Source of the DNA: Faecalibacterium prausnitzii
GTDB lineage: Bacteria > Bacillota > Clostridia > Oscillospirales > Ruminococcaceae
Direction: 5' to 3'
Length of the DNA stretch: 64,000 bases
Assembly: GCA_004558805.1 (NCBI GenBank)
Contig: SFDE01000001.1
Coordinates: 132,923-196,922 of the forward strand
Positions 59,078 to 64,000 of the stretch are shown here, piece by piece (position 1 is the stretch's first letter; each line of letters opens with the position of its first letter). The position numbers and the translations under genes are program-made. A model generated the notes under the pieces. It was not told the DNA's origin, made no database searches, and worked only from the letters and a program-made list of their open reading frames with translations.

Positions 59078-59755
59078 ATGCCTGCAAGAAAAGCCCCGCC
59101 GGAGGACCTTACCGCAAAGAAAGCCCTTGCGCTGGAGGTGATCCGGCGGCTGAAAGAAGAGTACCCGGATGCAGGCTGCACGCTGGACTACGACCATGCG
59201 TGGCAGCTGCTGGTCAGCGTCCGGCTTGCCGCCCAGTGCACCGATGCCCGGGTGAACATCGTAGTGGAAGATCTGTTTGCCCGCTACCCAAGCGTTGCCG
59301 CCCTTGCCGGGGCGGAGCCGGAAGAGATCGAAGCCATCGTCAAGCCCTGCGGACTGGGACACTCCAAGGCGAGGGACATCTCCGCTTGTATGCGGATGCT
59401 GCGGGACCGGTACGACTGCCGGGTGCCCGATACCTTTGAGGAACTGCTCGCCCTGCCCGGGGTGGGACGCAAAAGCGCCAACCTGATCATGGGGGATGTG
59501 TTTGGCAAGCCTGCCATTGTCACGGATACCCACTGCATCCGGCTGTGCAACCGCATCGGGCTTGTGGACAACATCAAAGAACCCCAGAAGGTGGAAAAAG
59601 CTCTGTGGAAGATCATACCCCCGGAGGAAGGCAGCGACCTGTGCCATCGCTTTGTGATGCACGGACGCGCCGTATGCAATGCCCGGAAGCCGGAATGCGA
59701 AAGATGCTGTCTTGCGGATCTCTGCCGCTATGCAAAAGAGACTGCTGAAAATTGA
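59078..59755 (+). CDS. nth: Endonuclease III (base-excision DNA glycosylase/AP lyase)
   Basis: A 225-residue enzyme removing oxidised pyrimidines. HhH motif LPGVGRKSANLIMGDVFG with the catalytic lysine; the catalytic aspartate in VTDTHC; C-terminal 4Fe-4S loop CNARKPECERCCLADLC with the C-x6-C-x2-C-x5-C spacing. ATG 59078 with GGGAG upstream is the start. An iron-sulfur enzyme next to a Fur-type box, so metal-linked control is conceivable. Confidence 0.96.
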   Translation: MPARKAPPEDLTAKKALALEVIRRLKEEYPDAGCTLDYDHAWQLLVSVRLAAQCTDARVNIVVEDLFARYPSVAALAGAEPEEIEAIVKPCGLGHSKARDISACMRMLRDRYDCRVPDTFEELLALPGVGRKSANLIMGDVFGKPAIVTDTHCIRLCNRIGLVDNIKEPQKVEKALWKIIPPEEGSDLCHRFVMHGRAVCNARKPECERCCLADLCRYAKETAEN

Positions 59756-59767
59756 GAGGTGTATACT

Positions 59768-60094
59768 ATGATCACTTTGCTTATTCTGTTTATCATCGCC
59801 CTGATCTGCCTCCTTGTGGGCTGCCTGATGGGGCTGTTTTCGCTTATGGGCGTCTTTTTCTCCCTGCTCACCGGCGTGTTGGTGGGTGCGCTGGCAGGCT
59901 GGCTGGCAGGACGGTTCATGGGCACCGAGACCTCCTTTGGTCTCAATGTGGTGCTGGGCGTACTGGGCAGCTTTGTAGGCGAATTTCTGTTTGGGCTGCT
60001 GGGCGTCCATGCCAACGGCAGCTTTTCCTCCTTTGTGATCTCAGTGGTGGGTGCCTGCATCTGCATCTGGGTAGGACAGAAGATCAGCCGGTAA
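59768..60094 (+). CDS. GlsB/YeaQ/YmgE-like small membrane protein
   Basis: A 108-residue protein with about four hydrophobic helices and glycine-rich turns (VGALAGWLAGRFMG, NVVLGVLGSFVGEFLFGLLG), typical of the transglycosylase-associated / GlsB stress-membrane family, but longer than the usual 80-90 residues through an extra N-terminal helix. Function is unknown; linked to general stress in some Gram-positives. ATG 59768 with GAGAGG 8 nt upstream, 12 bp after nth, ending at a strong terminator. Confidence 0.75.
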   Translation: MITLLILFIIALICLLVGCLMGLFSLMGVFFSLLTGVLVGALAGWLAGRFMGTETSFGLNVVLGVLGSFVGEFLFGLLGVHANGSFSSFVISVVGACICIWVGQKISR

Positions 60095-60116
60095 ACCAAC
60101 CTGCAACAAACAAAAG

Positions 60117-60150
60117 AGGACAGCAGAGCTATAGCTCTGCTGTCCTTTTT
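60117..60150. terminator. Bidirectional terminator between glsB-like gene and pncB
   Basis: Thirteen-bp perfect stem AGGACAGCAGAGC / GCTCTGCTGTCCT around TATA. The plus strand continues TTTTTCG, and the minus strand continues CTTTTGTTTG. Confidence 0.9.
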
Positions 60151-60179
60151 CGTTACAGTTTTGTTGAAATTCAGCAGGA

Positions 60180-61697
60180 TTACATCTTGCCGCCGTGGAG
60201 CTCCGCATACATCTTGGAGCGGCACTCTGCCACAGCGGGAGTCATGTTGACATAGTGCTTGTGGGGACACTCCAACCGCAGCTCGCTCTCCCAGGTCTCC
60301 TCGGTGAGCTGCTTTGCAATGTAAGCCTTCTTTTCTGCAATGGAGGGCAGCTCAATGGCAAGCTGACCTGCCAGAATGTGGGGCACCAGCAGCTGCTTTA
60401 CGGCGCTGGGGGTGATGGTAATGGTGCGCTCGATGGCATCGGAATCCAGATTTACCATAGTAATGGGCTTGCCTGCCTCGATGACCTCCCCGTCCATGGC
60501 GATGAGATCACACTGTGCCTGACCATTTTCGTCGTAGAGACGCCAGGGCATTTTCTTGCCCGGGATGATCGCCTTGCTGGCGGAGTCGGAGCACTTCATC
60601 TTGGGGGTGTAGCTGCCGTCCGGCTTCTTCACCGCCACCAGCTTGTACACGCCGCCGAACACCGGATCGGATGCGGAGGTGATGAGGTTTTCGCCTACGC
60701 CGTAGGAATCAAAGTGGGCGTGCTCATACAGCTCCATGTTGGCGATCTTCTTTTCGTCCAGACCGTTGGAGGCAACCAGCTTGATGTAGGGCTTGCCTGC
60801 AGCATCCAGAGCCTTGCGCAGGCGCTTGGAGCCACGGGCAAGGTCGCCGGAGTCGATGCGGGCGCTCTTGACCCGGCGGTTGGGATCGTCGGGGTACTTC
60901 TCAATGAGATAATCGTCCAGCTTGATCAGGTTGGGCAGACCGCTCTCCATGATGTTGTAGGTATCCAGCAGCAGGCTCACCGAATCCGGATAGGTATCCG
61001 CAAACGCCTTGAAGGCATCAAACTCGGTGGGGAAGAACTCGATGAAGCTGTGTGCCACGGTGCCCACTGCCTTTACGTCTGCACCAAACTTCATCTCTGC
61101 AAGGCAGTTTGCGGTGCCCACACAACCGCCGAGGATGGCGGCATAGGCGCCGTCGTTGCCGGCGCTTTCGCCCTGTGCACGGCGGGTGCCGAACTCCATG
61201 ACGCTGCGGGGAGTGTGGGTGTTCAAGCCGGTGACCCGGGTCGCCTTGGTGGCGATCAGGCTGTGGAAGTTCATGGTCTGCAGCAGGTAGGTCTCAATAA
61301 GGATTGCGCCTACCAGATCGCACTCGATGCGCACCATCTGCACATGGGGGTAGCAGACCGTGCCCTCCGGCAGGGCATACATGTCGCCCTTCCACCGGTA
61401 GGTGCGCAGATACTCGCAGAACTCCTCGCTCATGCCCTTGGTGCGCAGCCACCAGATATCCTGCGCATTAAAATGGTAATTCAGCAGGAAGCGGGTCAGT
61501 TTGCGCTGCCCGGCGCTGATGGAGTAGCCCTGATCGTTGGGGTTCTTGCGGAAGAACATATCGAACACCAGCGTGGTGTCCTTGAATCCGTGCAGGAACA
61601 GGCAGTTTGTCATGGTGAATTCGTAGAAGTCCACCACCATTGCGGGGTTGTCATAGTCCTCATCCGGAATGTAGGGCACAACCTTGATCTCGTCCAT
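60180..61697 (-). CDS. pncB: Nicotinate phosphoribosyltransferase
   Basis: Joins nicotinate and PRPP with ATP hydrolysis to nicotinate mononucleotide (NAD salvage). The 505-residue product begins MDEIKVVPYIPDEDY and has DFYEFTMTNCLFLHG, FDMFFRKNPNDQGYSISAG, EFGTRRAQG, VGTVAHSFIEFF, and RIDSGDL (PRPP-site region). Long bacterial form. GAGAGG is 8 nt before the start at 61697. It is preceded by a structured leader of about 110 nt and its own promoter, and ends at a bidirectional terminator. Confidence 0.95.
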   Translation of the reverse strand: MDEIKVVPYIPDEDYDNPAMVVDFYEFTMTNCLFLHGFKDTTLVFDMFFRKNPNDQGYSISAGQRKLTRFLLNYHFNAQDIWWLRTKGMSEEFCEYLRTYRWKGDMYALPEGTVCYPHVQMVRIECDLVGAILIETYLLQTMNFHSLIATKATRVTGLNTHTPRSVMEFGTRRAQGESAGNDGAYAAILGGCVGTANCLAEMKFGADVKAVGTVAHSFIEFFPTEFDAFKAFADTYPDSVSLLLDTYNIMESGLPNLIKLDDYLIEKYPDDPNRRVKSARIDSGDLARGSKRLRKALDAAGKPYIKLVASNGLDEKKIANMELYEHAHFDSYGVGENLITSASDPVFGGVYKLVAVKKPDGSYTPKMKCSDSASKAIIPGKKMPWRLYDENGQAQCDLIAMDGEVIEAGKPITMVNLDSDAIERTITITPSAVKQLLVPHILAGQLAIELPSIAEKKAYIAKQLTEETWESELRLECPHKHYVNMTPAVAECRSKMYAELHGGKM

Positions 61698-61724
61698 GAA
61701 TATTTCCTCTCTTTTCTCTACCGG

Positions 61725-61813
61725 ACCGGCAGCAAGACCCGCCGGTCTTTCTTCTCCCAAGGGGGATATCCCCGCACCGGGAGCGAACCTTCCTGTCTTG
61801 ACAGGTTGTTTTT
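61725..61813 (-). promoter_or_regulatory. Structured 5' leader of pncB
   Basis: Between promoter and ribosome site, the minus-strand transcript can form three successive hairpins. The first is CCTGTC/GACAGG (about 61792-61805). The second has an outer stem CTCCC/GGGAG (61754-61758 with 61779-61783) enclosing GGGGATATCCCC. The third is ACCGGC/GCCGGT (61725-61730 with 61741-61746). This is unusual order for a short leader and suggests regulation. I do not recognise a known NAD, preQ1 or other riboswitch. Confidence 0.4.
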
Positions 61814-61816
61814 ACA

Positions 61817-61845
61817 ATGATATCACCATTTGCATTCCGGTGCAA
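61817..61845 (-). promoter_or_regulatory. Promoter of pncB
   Basis: -35 TTGCAC (61840-61845), 17-bp spacer, -10 TATCAT (61817-61822) on the minus strand. Confidence 0.6.
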
Positions 61846-61914
61846 GGGTTTTGTGCAAATTCCGTACCCCTGCATCCGGCTGGCTTTTTGCGGCGGCAGA
61901 TCTTGCGGCGGCGA

Positions 61915-62865
61915 TCACCTTGCCCAGGTGGGTTCCTGATCCGGTCCGCTGTAATCAAACCTGCCATCGTTCTTTTCTTCCAGCGCCTTGATCATGTGAT
62001 AGGTATACTCATTGTAGGGCACCGGGATGTCCAGTTCCCTGCCCATGCGCACCAGTGCGCCGGAAAACATGTCGATCTCGGTGTGGCGTCCTGCGTCCAG
62101 ATCCTGCAATGTGGAATACCGTGTTCCCGGCATGACGGTACAGCCCTTGCTGGCGTAACCGGCAAGGTCGATGCCCTTTGCGGCGGCGATGGTCTCCAGC
62201 TCCCGGCGCAGCCCATCGCTGATCGCCTTCATGTGCTGGCTGTCCCGGTAGCAGCCCACCCCTGCTCCCAGGATCGCCTGCGGCAGGTTGTTGCAGACGT
62301 TGAGCCGGAACTTGCTCCACATCTCCTCCCGGATATGCTCCGTCACGGTGGCACGGGTGCCGCTGGCGGCAAAGAGCTCCTGCACCGCCTGCACCCGGGG
62401 GCTGTCGTAGGGAGGCTCCAGTTCCCCATAGATGATGCCTACGGTGTGCTCCGGGTCAAAGTGGTAGCCGTCCGCTTCCTTATGAGAGGCGACCTTGATC
62501 AGGGAATGGAGCAGATGTTCTGCCCCCACCCGGCTGCCGATGATCTCTTCGCTGTCCACTCCGTTCATCAGGCTCATGACGATGGTGTTCTCCCCCACCG
62601 CCCTGCGGATGCTGTCCAGTGCGCCGGGCAGCGCCCCGTATTTCAGCGCCACGATCAGCAGGTCCACCCCCTGTGCCTGCTCCGGCGTCCACACCTGCGG
62701 ACGGTAGACCCTGCCGTTGATGGTGCAGCCTCCCTGCTGCAGCCGCCGGTTCCGCTCCCCTTCCGCAATGACGCCCAGCCGGATGTCCTGCCGCTGCGAA
62801 AGTCCCCAGATCACATAGGAGCCCACTGCCCCCGCTCCCAACACTGCCACCGATCGGATCTTCAT
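61915..62865 (-). CDS. panE: Ketopantoate reductase family (2-dehydropantoate 2-reductase)
   Basis: A 316-residue ApbA/PanE-type NADPH-dependent oxidoreductase. N-terminal Rossmann motif VAVLGAGAVGSYV (residues 6-18); LIVALKYGAL; catalytic-region NGVDSEE; the C-terminal helical domain has SKFRLNVCNNLPQAILG with the catalytic lysine, and SGALVRMGRELDIPVPYNE. Reduces ketopantoate to pantoate for CoA, though family members sometimes use other 2-keto substrates. No other pantothenate genes are adjacent. GAGGTG precedes the ATG. Confidence 0.85.
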   Translation of the reverse strand: MKIRSVAVLGAGAVGSYVIWGLSQRQDIRLGVIAEGERNRRLQQGGCTINGRVYRPQVWTPEQAQGVDLLIVALKYGALPGALDSIRRAVGENTIVMSLMNGVDSEEIIGSRVGAEHLLHSLIKVASHKEADGYHFDPEHTVGIIYGELEPPYDSPRVQAVQELFAASGTRATVTEHIREEMWSKFRLNVCNNLPQAILGAGVGCYRDSQHMKAISDGLRRELETIAAAKGIDLAGYASKGCTVMPGTRYSTLQDLDAGRHTEIDMFSGALVRMGRELDIPVPYNEYTYHMIKALEEKNDGRFDYSGPDQEPTWAR

Positions 62866-62896
62866 ATCTATTCACCTCATAGGATAACGTAAAAGT

Positions 62897-62920
62897 CGTG
62901 ATATTTTTTATTGTATCACG
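62897..62920. promoter_or_regulatory. Inverted repeat overlapping the panE promoter region
   Basis: CGTGATA / TATCACG arms (62897-62903 and 62914-62920) with a 10-nt A/T spacer. A minus-strand -10-like TACAAT lies inside it, with a weak TTTTCT 17 bp upstream, so the repeat could be an operator. A second short repeat AGCAGAA/TTCTGCT lies at about 62930-62957. The rest of 62921-63133 holds no gene I can support. Confidence 0.35.
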
Positions 62921-63133
62921 GTTTGCCCCAGCAGAAAAGGGGTGCAGACCTTCTGCTGCCTTGAAAACTTTTCTCTTCCGGGGTGCCTTTGCGGGACGCA
63001 GCGTCATTCATCCCGTTAATGGGACCTTTTATCTGTTACACTCTGCTCAGATCACAAAGGAGGACCCCGCAGCTCCGGAACACGCCGCCGGGCTTCTCCT
63101 TTCCGCCTGCGTTCAGAGAAAGAGAGTATTGGA

Positions 63134-63346
63134 ATGGCTATGAAAAAATACGCATTGCAGACTGTTTCCGTCTGCGAGGGCAGCGAAGAGATCCTGTCCG
63201 AGAAGCTGTTTGACACCCGGGAGGAAGCGGAAGCGTTCCGGAACGTGCTGGAGCAGGTCACCACTTCGGTCCGGAAGCGGAACCGGATCCTTCTGTGCAC
63301 CGAATACCGCATCGTGGAGCATGCCGATGCGCCGGACCAGCCCTGA
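63134..63346 (+). CDS. Small hypothetical protein (70 aa)
   Basis: A 70-residue soluble protein, starting MAMKKYALQTVSV with a charged middle (SEKLFDTREEAEAFRNVLEQ) and a C-terminal beta-like segment (RNRILLCTEYRIVEH). I do not recognise a family. A weak purine-rich site (AAAGAGAG) lies 9-10 nt upstream. The alternation of beta strand, helix and strand, with the common (TREEAEAF) helix cap, suggests a small folded domain. Convergent toward spo0A; no terminator was seen directly after it. Confidence 0.5.
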   Translation: MAMKKYALQTVSVCEGSEEILSEKLFDTREEAEAFRNVLEQVTTSVRKRNRILLCTEYRIVEHADAPDQP

Positions 63347-63453
63347 AAATGCCGCAACCCAACGGTGTTCCGCAGGAACTTTTTTCGTTCATAAACCTTT
63401 AAATACAATGATCCCTCCGGGCATCCTGTACCACAGGAAAGGAAGGTGCCTTC

Positions 63454-63681
63454 ATGGCAAAAAGACGCTACCCTCCCGCCGAAAATCGGGGAGAGATCAA
63501 ACATCTGCTGGTCTATCCCGGCTGGCTGTCCCCGGAAGACTACCGCAGCTATTGGAAAAAACGGCGCACCGATGCCTGCGCAGAACACTTGGAACGGGAA
63601 CAGACAGAACGCCGTCACAGAGCGTTTGTGGAAAACGCCCGGACCCACGGCATCCCGCTCCCCAAAAAGAAGAAAAAGTAA
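63454..63681 (+). CDS. Small basic hypothetical protein (75 aa)
   Basis: A 75-residue, strongly basic protein (MAKRRYPPAENRGEIKHLLV ... PLPKKKKK) with a helical, Arg/Glu-rich middle. AAAGGAAGG lies 9 nt before the ATG, a good ribosome site, so it is probably translated. It is basic enough to bind nucleic acid, but this is speculation; no family is recognised. It lies between the 70-residue gene and the convergent spo0A end. Confidence 0.5.
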   Translation: MAKRRYPPAENRGEIKHLLVYPGWLSPEDYRSYWKKRRTDACAEHLEREQTERRHRAFVENARTHGIPLPKKKKK

Positions 63682-63721
63682 GGTCTGTGCCCTTTTTGGC
63701 GCAGGACTGCGTAAAACACAA

Positions 63722-63787
63722 AGCATCCGCAGCGGGTTCCCGACCTGCCTGATTTGCAAGAATACAGGGGATCCCGCTGCGGATGCT
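63722..63787. repeat. 15-bp perfect inverted repeat between spo0A and the small gene
   Basis: AGCATCCGCAGCGGG (63722-63736) and its exact complement (63773-63787) enclose a 36-nt loop. The loop is long for a normal terminator and there is no strong U-run on either side; GTTGTT follows on the plus strand. It could still terminate both convergent genes, or be a mobile or repeat element. The remaining sequence to 63882 holds no gene I can support. Confidence 0.5.
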
Positions 63788-63882
63788 GTTGTTATTTATA
63801 GGTTAATCGCCTGTGCAGCCCTCCTAAAAAAGGAAGCTCTCGGCAGTCTGTCGTGGATTATTTTTTGGCAATGTTTCCACTT

Positions 63883-64000
63883 TTACCCCACCCGCTGCCG
63901 CTTATCCAGCCGCATCTTGTCGGCGATCATCGCAATGAACTCCGAGTTGGTGGGCTTGCCCCGGAGGTTATGGATGGTGTAGCCAAAGTAGCTGTTGAGG
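63883..64000 (-). CDS. spo0A: Sporulation master regulator Spo0A (C-terminal 38 residues)
   Basis: Partial gene running off the right edge; the stop is at 63883-63885. The visible C-terminus includes NSYFGYTI, then GKPTNSEFIAMIADKMRL and a short basic tail. KPTNSEFIAM.ADK.RL is the characteristic end of the Spo0A DNA-binding domain (recognition and dimer-interface helices), nearly identical in B. subtilis and clostridia. Spo0A phosphorylated by histidine kinases turns on entry into sporulation and other stationary-phase genes. The receiver domain is outside the window. Confidence 0.92.
   Translation of the reverse strand, partial: LNSYFGYTIHNLRGKPTNSEFIAMIADKMRLDKRQRVG

Noticed and set aside
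1..64000. CRISPR array, prophage or complete insertion sequence
   Set aside because: No regularly spaced direct repeats, phage structural genes, integrase or paired terminal repeats were seen; the only transposase-like gene is the HTH fragment at 20.1-20.4 kb.

Overview
The window is a dense, visibly G+C-rich Firmicutes chromosome segment. Gene content points to class Clostridia, order Oscillospirales, most like the Faecalibacterium / Gemmiger / Subdoligranulum group. The clues are a SCIFF ranthipeptide with its radical-SAM maturase, a divergent FolD next to FchA, a PASTA kinase / PP2C pair, an oleate hydratase, a three-gene biotin transcarboxylase-like operon, and B. subtilis-like gene order around yicC-remA-gmk-priA-def-fmt-rsmB-rlmN. 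I saw no rRNA, prophage, complete insertion sequence or CRISPR array. The genus assignment is inference.

Layout. 1-2.3 kb: N-terminus of a TrpX-like binding lipoprotein, a YkgJ cysteine-cluster protein and an unrecognised lipoprotein. 2.3-6 kb: one-carbon cluster, with glyA divergent from 5-formyl-THF cyclo-ligase, fchA and folD. 6-20 kb: one long leftward operon, yicC-remA-gmk-priA-def-fmt-rsmB-rlmN-PP2C-PASTA kinase-rsgA-thiN, ending in a 28-codon spoVM gene and a terminator. A sipL-like gene follows with its own sigma-E-like promoter. 20-24 kb: a lone transposase-type HTH protein and the biotin transcarboxylase-like operon. 24-30 kb: membrane glycerophosphodiesterase, an Orn/Lys/Arg decarboxylase-family gene coupled to scfA-scfB, a DUF2508 gene and tRNA-Gln(CTG). 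30-37 kb: Tat-exported 5'-nucleotidase, oleate hydratase, rnr and secG. 37-43 kb: an M23/M50 pair like SpoIVFA/SpoIVFB, polyphosphate kinase with an odd tail, a ComEA-like protein, a HAD protein, RluD-type synthase and lspA. 43-48 kb: ileS, divIVA, ylmH and sepF, a division cluster. 48-58 kb: HlyD-like adaptor, miaA, mutL, mutS, a YlbF/YmcA-family protein and miaB. 57-60 kb: Fur-family regulator and rarA, divergent from nth and a GlsB-type membrane protein. 60-64 kb: pncB with a structured leader, panE, two small unknown genes, and the 3' end of spo0A at the right edge.

The most notable theme is sporulation. Spo0A (C-terminal 38 residues), SpoVM, a SipL-like protein and a SpoIVFA/SpoIVFB-like pair all look intact, although the lineage suggested by the rest of the window is usually described as non-sporulating. 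SpoVM is so short that automatic calling easily misses it. A second theme is one-carbon metabolism: the FolD here lacks the catalytic lysine and glutamine positions of bifunctional FolD, and sits beside FchA, which could supply the cyclohydrolase step. Several intergenic regions hold clear 17-bp-spaced sigma-A promoters and intrinsic terminators. These are listed because they define the transcription units.
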